A DNA stretch of 64,000 nt, taken from NCBI GenBank assembly GCA_964020975.1, contig CAXHWN010002588.1:868001-932000 (forward strand). Reading direction: 5' to 3'. Below are positions 13,350 to 25,227 of the stretch, piece by piece (the first letter of the stretch is position 1; every line of letters starts with the position of its first letter). The notes beneath the pieces were generated by a model that worked only from the letters and a program-made list of their open reading frames with translations, had not been told where the DNA came from and made no database searches. Source of the stretch: Hermodice carunculata. Its lineage: Eukaryota; Annelida; Polychaeta; Eunicida; Amphinomidae. A program made the translations under genes and the position numbers.

Positions 13350-13783
13350 CAAGACTTGACCTTTAGAGAAAACCAGGCCTCCTGGTATTTGAATAAAAGG
13401 TCCGTTCTTAAGGATTTTGAATCCTGAATCGCTTTTAGTGGTCTTCTAATAAGTACACAATCATAGTCTTGATTAGCATTAAGAATTAAAATTGGAAATC
13501 CCCGTATCTGCAATTTGTTGAATTTTACTTTGTCCTTCCATCTGTATTTATGTATTTCATAATATACATAGACTGAGTGAGATTAATGTGACATTAACTT
13601 CTTTCATTTCGTATTTATAGTAAGCTCACACTTTTCATCATATATATTTGTGAACAAAATGTTAAATTGACTAGCAGGTGTAGCAGGTGATAGAAATGTC
13701 AGACTGTTTCCTCCTTACTCATGAGATTTGTTTGGTCCAGTAAGTATATAATATGATACATTTTTTCCCGGTATTGGGCCAAC

Positions 13784-16399
13784 ATGCCGTGCAAGACAGC
13801 AGCGGAGAGACAAAAAGACAGGAGGGCCAGACTCAGGGCAAATCCTGAATTGTTCCAGCAATACAAAAATTAGGCAAAGACAGTTTAGAGTATCCCTGAG
13901 TGAAGATGAACGGGCACGCTACCGAAAACTGGTACGATTATCAACTAGAGTGACATAGAGCAAGGTTGCCGGGACAGCCTGAGCCAGAAGAATACCCCGC
14001 ACCTGACACTGCGCCAAATACTAGTAACGCATTTAAGAGTCCTAATGCTTATGTTAGAGCAAAACGACGAGTATTGAGAGTCTTACCAAAAATTCCCAGA
14101 AAATGCAAAGCAGTAGTGAGAGGGTTGACAGAAACAGTGCTAAAGATCAAGTCGTTTGATTCAGTGCCACAAAAACCAAGCAGGCTAAATCTACCGCCAG
14201 AAACTATACAAAACAAAAAGTCATTTTATCAAAGTGACAGTGTGTCAAGGATCATGCCTGGCAAGGCAAATTACGAAACTGTGAGAGAAAAAGATGGAAC
14301 AAAACACAAATCCAAAAAAGACACATGTTGATGTCGTTAGGAGAGGCCCACAAGCTTTTTCTTCAAGAACACCCAGATGAGTCTGTGGGTAATCAAAGTT
14401 CGCCGAGTTAAGGCAAGGAAGTGTACTTCTGTCCAAGGCCCCACATAATGTTTGTGGATGCATTTATCATAATAATGTCATCTTACTTTTGGACACACCA
14501 CACAGAGAAAATTCAGCCATGCCATTGTACACTAAATCAGATTTCTTCTCATTGGCTGTTTGTCACCTCGACTCTGAGGATTGTATGTCAAACGTGTGCA
14601 ACATATGCCAAGATGGCCAACTGCTTTACAAGAACATTACTGAAATTTTCACAACTACTAGCATGACAAAACATATGTCATACTATCAGTGGGGAGAAGA
14701 CGACAATGGATACGTAGTGAAAGTGTTGAAGAAGAGTACTGTTATGGACGTGGCCATAAAATTGAAGGAGCAGCTACCTTGCTTTGCTTGGCATGTTTTT
14801 ATAAAGAACAAGCAGGCAGCGTCGTATGATCATCACAAATAAGATGCTGGTAAAACACTCAGACAGTACAACATGTGTGTTACACATAGACTTTGCCGAG
14901 AACTACTCAGCCATGTTCCAAGCCGAAATCCAGCAGGCTCCCTGGCGAAGGAAGCCAATAACCATCTATACAGCAACAATCTGGTTCCGGGAAAATATTG
15001 TTTCTTGTGTTCTGGTGTCTGATGTTCTGGACCATGAGAAGAGAGCCGTGTCTGCTTACATTAGTATTTTACTAGATTCGATAGTTGAGAGATTTCCACA
15101 AGCTAAAACCGTCCACATCTGGTCAGACGGTCCATCCAGCCAATATAAGAACAAGTTCATTTTCTCAATGATACATCAGTTGGAGCAACAGACAAAACTG
15201 TCCATGACTTGGAACTCCTTCTGCACCAGTCACGGGAAAGGCACATGTGATGCCCTCTGTGGCAATTCCAAACGTCTGGTGCATCGACGTATTTTGGCTG
15301 GGTCTGCCGTAACGGTTGTGAGGGATGCTTCAAGTTTTGCAGCAGTTTTGAAGTCAGCTGATGGGCACATTGAGATGACTCATGTCACTTTGGAGGAGAT
15401 TGGACGTCAGTGTATCCATCTAGATGCCGACCGTGTTTGGGCAAATCTCCCTTCACAGGTACCAGGTACTATTAACACACATTGTGTGTCCTCTCTGGGC
15501 CAAGGAAGGGTGGCATGTCGTTTCTACACCTCGTAACAAGTCATCAATGTCAAAGTTTTGTCAAAATCTGTGAACAGGACATTTGACCAGGCAGAGGATC
15601 ATGGACGTGACACCACAAGCCATGTAGTAGAGGCCCGGGAGCAGAGGTTGAATATACCTCGGACGTTTCTGACTCTTCAGATGGACAAGGAGCACAAACT
15701 TTACAAGATCCTCCTGTTGGACTGGCTGCTGTTTCACACGATGACCCACAGCAAGGCATATCTGTTTCAGAGATAGAGGCCATAGTGCAAGATACAGAGA
15801 TTGCCGTGTCACAAGAGGTCGTTTTTCCCCGGTAATCCTGCTTCCGAGACGTCAGTAACAAAGTTAGACGATTTAGGTATCAATATGGACAACACTGAGG
15901 TTGCAAATTGTGAAATACTGCTTATTAGTACCAGTAATGCAAAGGAAAAACAAACAAACAGAAGAAAACAGAGGATGCCAATAGTGAAATACTGCCAAGT
16001 ACCAGTGATGCAAAGGAGAAAACAAGCAAACGGAAAAAACCTGAGGTTGCCAATAGTAAAATACTGCCTGGTACCAGTGATGCCAAGCAGAAAACAAACA
16101 AAGGGAAAAAATCTGCAACAAAGAAAGACAGCAAGACCAACAAAGAAACAAAAAGTAAATCAAACAAGAAAAAAAAGACAACAAAAACGAGCAACAGTTA
16201 TAAAGCGTCAAACATTGCAAAAATTGGTAACCAGTGGACTTGCAGCTATTGTAGATGGACCTATGGAGGCTGACAAGACCCACAGAGACAGGCGCCTTGG
16301 ATTGTGTGCAATGAGTGCCAGTCCCGTTTTCATGAACCATGTGCTGATGCTTACGGCCTGCTTGGCGAGAAGTACTTGACATGCAAGGATTGTTTGTGA
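13784..16399 (+). pseudogene. decayed DDE-type transposase with PHD-like finger
   Basis: This intronless, broken gene can be followed over 2.6 kb. It starts MPCKTAAERQKDRRARLRAN, a basic N-terminus like those of a large invertebrate transposon-protein family. The middle has VCGCIYHNNVILLLDTPH and a cysteine cluster (CNICQDG). The core 14826-15536 carries LHIDFAENYSAMFQ and HIWSDGPSSQYKNKF, whose aspartates fit the first two catalytic positions of a DDE/D nuclease, then TSHGKGTCDALCGNSKRLV. A Lys-rich linker has three 72-nt repeats. The end, WTCSYCRW to CNECQSRFHEPC and LTCKDCL, is a PHD-like zinc finger. Damage seen: stops near 13872 and 14417, an in-frame TGA in the finger at about 16270, and frame changes between blocks. 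A GTGACGTATTCAC cluster lies just upstream. Superfamily not assigned. Confidence 0.75.
15897..16114 (+). repeat. three 72-nt coding repeats (Lys-rich linker)
   Basis: Units start at 15897, 15971 and 16043 (74, 72 and 72 nt). The third reads EVANSKILPGTSDAKQKTNK; the others are variants. They lie between the DDE-like core and the PHD-like finger of the transposase and continue into a further Lys/Ser/Thr tract, suggesting a flexible, DNA- or nucleus-targeting linker that grew by duplication. Confidence 0.85.
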
Positions 16400-16533
16400 A
16401 TACAACCATACCTGACATAACTTTGAATTGTTTGAAACGCAACTTTAATGTTGACAGATTTGGCCAATTTGCATTTCTCTTTCATATTAGATTTAAAATA
16501 TGATGCTGCATAACGACAGTTTAAAATGTTTAT

Positions 16534-16681
<148 letters not shown>

Positions 16682-17152
16682 AGTTTCTTGTTTATGTTAA
16701 AATTAAATGAACAAGAACTTGTGGGTTTTGTAATATGCAGCAAGGAGTGACTGCTGCGAAAAGATAAGATTAAGTAGCAAAACAGGCAAGTCTAAAATCT
16801 CTATAAAGTTAAAGCCAAACTTGCGACCATTTTTTGCATATTTACAGGAAAATTTGTAGAAATATTTGATCAAAAGTACATATTTGAATCCTCTTGACTC
16901 AAGATTATTGTAAATAAATTTGGTTCTAGATGCAAAGTCCTGAAATTTTGAACAAATTCGACCAAATATCAAAATTTGTGACAAAAATCTATTAAATCCA
17001 ATAGCTTTCGAAATATTACTGTGAGGGGAATAACAATTAACTACTTCAAAATTAAACTCGTCAATTTTGTGACAGACTTTAAAGCAAAACCTGTCATTAG
17101 TGACCGTACTGAAACAAATCATTTAGTGGAATGCAGTTAAGGCGCATTCGCG

Positions 17153-17188
<36 letters not shown>

Positions 17189-17226
17189 ATCTATTTTTGC
17201 CATAAAAATAAGATGAGACATGCTTT

Positions 17227-17891
17227 ATGGTAACATTCAGCTTATTCCTCCCTGATACAATCAAACTTTGGAAAAACCTACTAACGGATATCAAAGATTC
17301 TATCTCGCTCCAAATCTTCAAATCAAAACTCAAGGCAACCCTGCTGGTGCTGAACGATGTCCTCGACTTCTTTTCCTACGTGCATCGTTTTTCTGATATC
17401 TGCCAAACCCAGCTACGGCTAGGTTTCTCCAGGCGAAACTTTGACCTGTACAAAGTGAATCTAATTCCATGTGCTACTTGTTCTTGCTCTTGCTCTTTCC
17501 CGACTGAAGATTTTACTCATTTCTTTCTTTTTTGTCGAAAATATGGCTTCCGTAGAAAGAGACTTTTCGACAATACAATACCTCTCTTATCTGCGGGCAT
17601 TCACACTCACCTCATAATCCACATAGCTAGGGAAAGATTGATTCATATTTTATTCTTTGGCCGGAGAGAACTACCAGAGCTTCTTAACATACAGATATCT
17701 CACGACAGTTCAAAATTATGTACCTGAAAGCAGACGGTTTGTTTTCCAACCCGTTCTAAATCATGCAGTATTATTCTCCCTTCACTTTTAAGTCAATGAG
17801 ACCTACAGACATAAGTATATTAAAAAACACTCTCCGTGCTGTCTATCTTATGATGTATAGCTATAAATGGACCAAAATTAAATATATATAC

Positions 17892-17982
<91 letters not shown>

Positions 17983-18275
17983 TATATATTGACTTACTTG
18001 CCATAATTACTTTCAGAGTCTACTGTCATTGGTGAATAGTATGCGTAGTATCATTACGTTTTACTTTAATCTCAATGTGATTTTTCTATGCCCTTTTGAC
18101 TACTGATATTTGTATTTGATGATAACACTATTGCCCCATGTATACAATTTGTATGGTAACATAGTTTGTAATGTCTTGTGCGTATTGTAGATATATTGCG
18201 AGTCTCTGCGTGTCTGGAGAACCCATTGTTATTTGTAATTTTTGTACTATAGGGTGATCCAGTATAACTTCATAT
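17227..18275 (+). mobile_element. LINE 3' fragment with TA microsatellite
   Basis: The plus strand reads FLPDTIKLWKNLLTDIKDSI, ICQTQLRLGFSRRNFDLYKV, CATCSCSCSFPTEDFTHFFL and IIHIARERLIHILFFG: the LINE ORF2 C-terminus with its zinc-knuckle-like cysteines. The tail ends near GGGTGATCCAG at 18253. A (TA)n tract at 17899-17977 lies in the 3' UTR. Confidence 0.82.
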
Positions 18276-18279
18276 GTTT

Positions 18280-18545
18280 AAACTAAACAGATCACAGTCG
18301 AGAATACGACCCGGGGAATCTGTAATTGTAAGATCAAGTAAACTCTGACATTATTTGGTTGTTCTGGTTGGTTCCTTAAGAAGCTGAAATGAATTATTTT
18401 GTGCTATGTTATTCAATAAGTTGCCTCCCAGGTCGCTGTTTCTGTGATCAAAATCCCACTCCTTGCACTGGTCATTAAAATCACCAGTAGTTATTAGGGA
18501 AAGAGGATTTCTTTCTACTGCCAAAGAAACTGAATTTGAGAACTA
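18280..18545 (-). mobile_element. LINE endonuclease fragment
   Basis: The minus strand reads LITTGDFNDQCKEWDFDHRN, SDLGGNLLNNIAQNNSFQLL and KEPTRTTK, matching the GDFN...EPTR end of the AP-endonuclease domain of non-LTR retrotransposons, followed by LLDLTITDSPGRILDCD in another frame. Confidence 0.85.
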
Positions 18546-18699
18546 GAAAAGAAGATTTGCTTCACAGCAAATCTGTCTGGGTGCCTTCAAAATGAGAACA
18601 GTTTGGAACGATACACTTTGACATTGTTCAACATAATCAAAATTTTGCGTATTACCTTGATTTTTTAAAAATAAAATGCTAAGCTTTGGTTCTTGGTTC

Positions 18700-19205
18700 A
18701 TGGGATGTGGCCATGTCCCAAACTTATAAAGTGAAGTTTGAATGAAACTGGATGCGGCTTTGTCACAAACCTATAAATTGAAGTTGGAATGGCATTTCTA
18801 TGTACAATAGTTTTGGAGATATTCAACTTTTAAATTTTTCAATGCCCCTTATTAGCATTATTTGAAATTCTACAACTGTACTGTCAATTATAGTGCAAGT
18901 GCCACAAAGTCATATATGCACATTGAAATTTTGAGTCCATCTGCAATAGTTTGGAAGATATGACGCTTTTAAAATTTTTGTTGCCTCTAAAATTTGCATA
19001 ATTCTAAACATCATGACTTTTCCAAATGAGATGCACAATTTCACTGGTTATGTCAGTCACCATAGCAAGTTTGGTGGTTGAAAAAAACTCTGGACCAACT
19101 TGGTCGTAAAGAAAGAAAGAAAGAAAGAAAGAATGAAAGAAAGAAAGAATGAAAGAAAGAATGAAAGAAGGAAGGAAGAAAGAAAGAAAGAAATAAAGAA
19201 AAGAC
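18700..19205 (+). repeat. retroposon-like repeat ending in (GAAA)n, copy 1
   Basis: It ends GGACCAACTTGGTCGTAAAG followed by GAAA repeats (19107-19203). It matches 20230-20560 over about 300 bp (TTGCATAAT-CTAAACATCAT, GCAAGTTTGGTGGTT). Confidence 0.7.
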
Positions 19206-19237
19206 ATTCGCCTTTTATTTCTTTGCTAATTTATCTG

Positions 19238-19312
19238 ACATGAAAGACCACCTGTCCTATGTGACCACTTTTGTCTGGCATTAGGGGTGGTCTTAAATTG
19301 CAGGTATCACTG
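19238..19312. mobile_element. partial MITE of the CAGTGGTCCC family
   Basis: Only the right half is present (GAAAGACCACCTGTCCTATG to GGTATCACTG then TA). A similar right half is at about 63067-63134. Confidence 0.6.
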
Positions 19313-20229
19313 TACAGTGAAACCTCTCTACAGTGAGCACCCTTGTGACCAGAGAAAAGTGCCCACTCCTGAGAGGGTCAGCCCTTCTGGAGAGTATTAA
19401 TAAGTATATGTGCATGTACAGTGTATACATATTATAATTCAGAGGGGTGTGTATGCATGCAATACAAAACTGTCTTTGTTCCTTTATTACATCAACAAAT
19501 TTAAACAGATGCTGTAACAAAACTTAATGTACATGTACCTGTGAACTGAGACATGCACTATACTGACTCAGTATTGGCTATGGAGAACAGGCTTCATCTC
19601 ACTGGTTACAAGAAAACAAAGACATCAAAGTGTCCAGTGAAACAACACAAATCCACACACTTTTTCAAAATTCATCAAGTTGTGAAAACAGTCATTGAGG
19701 ACTGTAAGCTCTGTATGTAGTCTATTTTTACAGAGGGTACACTCTGCCAGGCTTGTTCTGCCTGGAAGTCCAGACCCTCTGATCCCTTGGGACTGATAAG
19801 CCCTGCAGACTCCTTGCCTCAGGCAAAAACAGACCTGCTACCAGCTACCACACTGGTCAGTCTCAGTCATGGTGTACTTACAGCTCTGCCCAGCATTAGT
19901 GTGAACATTGAGTAGATATGATTCTTGCATGAATAGAAAGAGATTCTCTGTATATTATTGTGAACCTCATTACACAGTTGTTGGGAGCCCCCCCCCCCCC
20001 CCCACCTCCAATTTGCCATAAGACCCACACCTTTCAAGCCATACACCTAGCAGGTATGGCTAGAAGGCTGCCTATGAGACAGGTTCAAGTATCATGAATG
20101 CAAAATGGTTGCCTAAGCACCATGGAGGCTTGTAATATGCAGTACAGCAGAAGCCCCAGTCAAAATGTGGATTGTTGGGAAATTCACTGAATTTAGCACA
20201 CGTTAAAATTCCCCAACTTTTGTATCCAT

Positions 20230-20469
20230 GCTATTGGATTTCCAGATGTCTCAAACCTATATGTGTAAGTTAGAACTTTGTGTCTATCTATAATATTTTT
20301 GAAGATATAAAGCTTTTAAAATGTTAATCGCCCATAATTTGCATAATTTTAAACATCATGATTATTCCAAGTCAGGTGCCTAATTTCACTGGTGGGTCAG
20401 TCATAATGGCAAGTTTGGTGGTTTTCGGAATAATAGTGTCCGAGAAAAACTCCGGACAAATTTGGTCGT

Positions 20470-20552
<83 letters not shown>

Positions 20553-20560
20553 AAGAAAGA
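20230..20560 (+). repeat. retroposon-like repeat ending in (GA)n, copy 2
   Basis: Same 3' end (GGACAAATTTGGTCGTAAAG), here followed by about 75 bases of GA and then GAAA. Confidence 0.7.
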
Positions 20561-20564
20561 AAGA

Positions 20565-20988
20565 ATTCTTGGAAAAACAAAATGTCTGGGTTGGCACCCA
20601 GACATAATGACTGCGCGGATGAATCGCGCGGTAGTTTGGCCAGGTGGACGATAACAGACGCTCGTGATAATTTTCCCTTGGCGAGTTTGGATCTCAATCC
20701 AAATGCATTCAGATACAAACAGTTTTATTTCACAAGGACCAGAGAACAATTTTGACGTTTGGACCATGTATAGTATTAACCTTTAATGGGCTTTCGTAGT
20801 TTAACATTCATTTTTCACATTATAGGCTATGGTTTTATGTGCCTTAATTTTACGTATGTCGTGGATCTGATCATGTTTCTTTTATGGACCACTTTTCATA
20901 CTATGTATATTTTTGTATAAGATTTTTACTGGGCCCGATTGAAAAAACAGCATTTCTGCTGAATCGGATTCCCAGAATAAATATGTTC

Positions 20989-21060
<72 letters not shown>

Positions 21061-21560
21061 CATTATTATTATTATTATTGTTGTTGTTGTTGTTGTTGTT
21101 GTTGTTATTATAATTATTATTATTATTATTTTTTTTATTTTTCAGTGTTTTCGTCCTTCAGCGTGATACATTTACAACAAGGCAATGTGTCACGTACATA
21201 CACTGACACATTCCCCGTGACCCGATCGCCCGTGTTTCCGGATTGGACGTTGGGAACCTTCCCAACATAAGTCGGGATAATTGTCCAGCCAAGCTTAAGA
21301 TGACATAACGACATCGAAGTGGTCTGTCTGAGCTAAAAGGGATAGTTCCTCTCATGTGTTGTCACTTCTGAGACTTCGGATGTTAACACGACAAAGTGCC
21401 ATTATATGTCTTGAACAGGAAAAAGCTTTACGAGCCAAAACGACAAAGACAAACCCAAGAAAACTTATTGCCAAAGTTACATCATCGTGTGAACTAGAAC
21501 TAAATGCAACTTTCAAGAGCCCTGTGGCCGCCCTATATTGATCTAAGTTACTGCCCATGT
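20565..21560 (-). mobile_element. LINE endonuclease region, interrupted
   Basis: The minus strand carries VNIRSLRSDN near 21380, then NVSVYVRDTLPC near 21190 (endonuclease N-terminal half), and farther on SECIWIEIQTRQGKIITSVC and YRPPGQTT (20720-20620). The domain is split by a plus-strand LINE tail and its ATT microsatellite at about 20765-21135, a nested insertion. Confidence 0.75.
20765..21135 (+). mobile_element. LINE 3' tail ending in (ATT)n
   Basis: The plus strand has GGGCCCGATTGAAAAAACAG, CTGAATCGGATTCCCAGAAT and AAATATG followed by about 140 bases of TTA/TTG repeat. The GGGCCC...CCCAGAATAAATA layout matches the tails of the LINEs at 9717 and 22685. Only the last part of the element is present. 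Confidence 0.65.
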
Positions 21561-21734
21561 TGGTTTGCCTCTCACTTAGCCTACATCATAGAAGACAGGT
21601 TACCGTAGTAACTTGGAATAACGGGGGAAGTATCAGTACCAAGACGTCTAAGTAAATTTTTATCGAAGCCAGTTTTCGACACCAATGTTTTAAATTAACC
21701 AATATACCCTGTATCGAATATGGTCAAGGTCACA

Positions 21735-22685
21735 TGTTCAGAAAAAGGATTGAAAAAAGCATCAAGACTGTAAAATGCTGCTGCGAGAATCATTAGTGGA
21801 AATTATGATTGTATTAATGTCAGAGGCGGAGACATCGCAAAAAGTTGGAGACGTTCTTATGTGGCTACAATAATGTTCAAATTTCAAAAAGATTAGCCCA
21901 ATTTACCTGTGTGATCAAGTCAACTTTTTAAATTTTAATTTAATTCGAATCATTTTATTATTAATACTATAACCCTTGGGGGGGGGGGCACCCTGAGAAA
22001 GGTAGAACTCACGGGGCGTCAAACACATAACAAATAAAAGAAATAGAGCCTGTAAAAACACGAGTAAATGTTATAGAACATGTGCGCGACTTTGTCAACT
22101 GGTTTGAAAAGTGCAACGCGGAGCGGTGATTCAGCCAGCATTGCCACCCAGTGCCTCCTCGATCCAACCCCGGGCAATGTAATAAAATTTCATCCGACAA
22201 GATTCACAGGTGGTACGCATTTTCATATACCTTATCTTAGAAAAGAATTTTATAAACGATCGTTTGTATATGATGGCGTTACTTTCTCTTAAAGCCCTCC
22301 ACACTTTTTACTAGATTCATGGACCTACTATCAGATAGTATGTCCATGCTGGAATATGGCAATTTCACACACTTCAAAAGACTGTAAAAGATCTTCTTTA
22401 AGCGAGTTTTGATTGCACGTATTGCTTACGTCTTATTTAACAGCTTTCTATCCTCTGTGGTTTTCATTAATATACATTTGATTCTTTATAGTTTTTTTTT
22501 CCATTTCTTCTTTTATACTTTAAGTTCATTGTACTCTGTACCAACTTTTTATTGCATTTTACACACTATTTTATACTTTGTTTCACATGCTTTGTACTGT
22601 ATTGTATGACACAGGGCCCCGTGGAAGAACAGTCTGCGACTAAACGGGTCATCCTGTTAAAATATATGCAAATAATAAATAAAAA
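21735..22685 (+). mobile_element. LINE fragment (RT C-terminus and 3' UTR)
   Basis: The plus strand has LQNAAARIISGNYDC-like codons at 21760-21815, then HIPYLRKEFYKRSFVYDGVT, the 'R...F.Y.G...WN' region of LINE ORF2. The 3' UTR ends CAGGGCCCCGTGGAAGAACA and then AATAATAAATAAA. Frames are broken. Confidence 0.75.
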
Positions 22686-22689
22686 TATC

Positions 22690-23060
22690 TTGATCTGAAC
22701 TTATGATCTCTTAAAGTCATCTGTATTTAAACACCAGATATATTCGTTCAATTTAATACATCTTGTATTCAACATTAGATATCTTCATTTCATAATTTGA
22801 TATCTTAAATTTAAAACTGATTTACGTTATCTTATATTGAATTCGAGATAGCTTAATTGTGAATAGGTCATGAACGTAATTCTCAAATAAAGATATGTGA
22901 AATCAAATTTAAGATATCTTAGATAAACACGGTTTAAAAGACCTTAAATTGAATTACAGATATATCTTGATTTAATTGTGGATGTGTTCATATCCGTAAA
23001 TCAAATTCAAGATACCTAAAACTTGACTAAAGGTACCTTTATTTCAAGCTACCTTTAAAG
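22690..23060. repeat. AAGATATCTT-type palindromic motif cluster
   Basis: TTGAATT and GATATCTT words recur in both orientations (22795, 22835, 22915, 22960, 23000). It is AT-rich and non-coding, immediately after a LINE tail. Confidence 0.45.
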
Positions 23061-23182
23061 GAAGGTTAAATTGCTAAACGGCTCGCCATATTCGCTTTGG
23101 CCGTTGCCCAAGTAAACTATTGACTTGGTGTCTACACTCGAAAACTGATTGTTCCAAATATATACTTAAGGGACCAATTGAC

Positions 23183-23260
23183 TTGCGGAACATTGGATTT
23201 TGGGAACATTGGATTTTCGGAACCTTGAACTTTTGGAACTTCGAACCTTCGGAATACCGA
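23183..23260 (+). repeat. diverged CTTCGGAA-type array
   Basis: Units such as GAACATTGGATTTTGG, GAACATTGGATTTTCGG and GAACCTTGAACTTTTGG repeat at about 16 bp and resemble the 7.6-kb array in period and core. Confidence 0.55.
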
Positions 23261-23766
23261 CATACAAACCGCATTATGCAGTATGGAACTTCTACATGAT
23301 GCATATTTGTGTACATTTAGGAAAGTTATAGCCTTATTCTTTCTCAACATAATTATTGAATTTAGTGTCCCTCACTGAAGTGCTGAATGATATTGAGAAA
23401 TACATCATGGTCACCAATAATTTAACGTTTGACCACTGACCTAATACATTTTAGATGTGAATTTTATCCAGTAGTTATAGCTGTATCATCCAGAAAAGGT
23501 GGAAGATACAGACTGGGTGATAACCCTGTCCATATCACCACAGTGCAAAGGTCACTGAGAACTACTTTCCTTCTAAATTCTTGTAGTAGACGCACGTCAA
23601 GCATGTAGTTTTCAAATGACCCAATTACTGGATCCTGCGTTACAGTTATTCATACGCAAAACTATGCAAAGCCTTGTTTGATGAAATAAACGTTGAAACT
23701 GTTTTTAATTGTCTTTTTTGTGTTTAACGATGAAAATATAATTACAGCTATAATTACTGGATAAAA

Positions 23767-23910
23767 GTAAAACCAGCCGCGTGGAGGAGACTCGTCAGCA
23801 GACTGGCCTCGTTCCCGCGGCGGATCACTCCTCGTGCAAGCACTTGGAGTGATCCGCCGCGGGAACGAGGCCAGTCTGTTGACTCGTCTCCTCCGCTTGG
23901 CTGGTTTTAC
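23767..23910. repeat. 144-bp near-perfect hairpin
   Basis: The arms start GTAAAACCAGCC and end GGCTGGTTTTAC. The inner arm of over 30 bp (CAGACTGGCCTCGTTCCCGC onward) is perfect, with a loop of about 14 bases near 23832-23845. It is strongly GC-rich against AT-rich flanks. TGTTGACTCG in its right arm recalls the 5196 family. Confidence 0.85.
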
Positions 23911-24239
23911 TATTTTATCATCCTATCTCACCGTATTATGGCAATAACGAATTTATTTCGTTTTTTGATACCTAATTAGTTCCAATCAACACCACCAGGG
24001 GGCTCTCAGTTCACGAAACGGTTTTAAAAACTCTTAGACCAAGCTCTGCTACTTCCTTCATCTACTATTTCATAGACTTGTGAAACAGGAATATTCGAAA
24101 ATAATCGTTTCTGAAGTTTCTGGGTAACTATAAAAATTTAATATGTAGATGTCTGATTTGAGATGTTACATAAATAATGTAGTGAATATGTAAACTTCAC
24201 TATTGTAACCGCCTGTAGGACGCGTGTATGAGGCAAGAT

Positions 24240-24314
24240 AGCCCCAAGGGACCTCCCCTCGCTCTGTTAAGCCACCCGCAAGCTTAACAGAGCGAGGGGA
24301 GGTCCCTTGGGGCT
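24240..24314. mobile_element. 33-bp-arm hairpin with 11-bp direct repeats
   Basis: Perfect arms 24240-24272 and 24282-24314 (outer end AGCCCCAAGGGACC) enclose a 9-base loop. GAGGCAAGATA sits immediately outside on both sides (24230-24240 and 24316-24326), as expected of a target-site duplication made by insertion. Confidence 0.8.
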
Positions 24315-24509
24315 AGAGGCAAGATATTTCTTAGCTCAGAGTTGCTAGCATCAAGTTGATTTAAATTACTACTTTTGTTGGTAACTGTCTCAAGTCAGGA
24401 GAGAGATATGTTTTTCTTCATAGGCCAGCTGCATTTCGTATTTGTTGACTGATATATAAAAATATCATAAAGTTGTTGGTATGTCTACCTTGCCACGTGT
24501 ACCTTGCAG

Positions 24510-24538
24510 CATAGAGCTACCACAAGAGTAGCTCTATG
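24510..24538. mobile_element. tiny hairpin with 7-bp direct repeats
   Basis: CATAGAGCTAC, loop CACAAGA, GTAGCTCTATG. CTTGCAG flanks it on both sides (24503-24509, 24539-24545). It looks like a small-scale version of the neighbouring hairpin insertion. Confidence 0.6.
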
Positions 24539-25133
24539 CTTGCAGTGAACTTGTGGATTTCGACATGGCTTGTTTGATGACTGAAGAGTTTTCAACATGG
24601 ATAGTTTTAGTTTGCTCGGATTTTCAGTGCAGCTTCTGTAACATTGTTGAAAACTGTTGAAATCCAGATAGCTAATTTAGCAGTTGTTCCACGGCCATAG
24701 GAATCGGATGAAGCCTTGAAGGTCAACCAAATGCAATCATAACCTAGTTTCTATGGAGCATCCTCATATGTCCAGAAATCCTTGAAGAGTTCTCGCATGA
24801 ACAATATAATTCACAAAAATGGTCGATTTTTCTTCATACGAGCTACAGCATGTTCCTCTGAGTTGGCAAGGCGATTGAATATGCATATACGACAACTGTG
24901 AATCTGTTTGTTTTCGTTTTGGACTATTAGTGATTACTATTGCTGAAAGGGGCACCTCCAATGACCAAAAACAGGACTAGATACTCTCTTCAATAAACCT
25001 TGGTAAACTTGATGTTACATGTATCTGCATTTTAATCACATGATGACTGTCATGTGTCACTTTAATTCAATTTAATGAGACATTTTGTGATTTTCAGTTG
25101 TTAAATGAAACTTGCTTTTCCAACTTTCTCTAG

Positions 25134-25227
25134 GCAACCCACAAAGTGTACGTCATGCGTGCACACCTGCGACTTTTGGGCCATTCTAAAGGCAATAAAG
25201 TGAACTTACACGAGCACAGTTCAACAG
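25134..25227 (+). CDS. unidentified gene, internal exon
   Basis: A good acceptor (CAACTTTCTCTAG) opens a frame reading ATHKVYVMRAHLRLLGHSKG and then NKVNLHEHSSTGG. Two donors are possible: CAACAG|GTGGCA at 25227, whose phase fits the next candidate exon at 25695 (giving HEHSSTGTHVSQG), and CACTTG|GTAACT at 25237, the better consensus but out of phase with that exon. The codons look protein-like, with no low complexity and no similarity to the repeats here. I do not recognise the protein. Confidence 0.5.

Noticed and set aside
15873-16442. 189-codon minus-strand frame rich in Phe, Leu and Cys
   Set aside because: Antisense of the Lys-rich linker and PHD-like finger of the decayed transposase.
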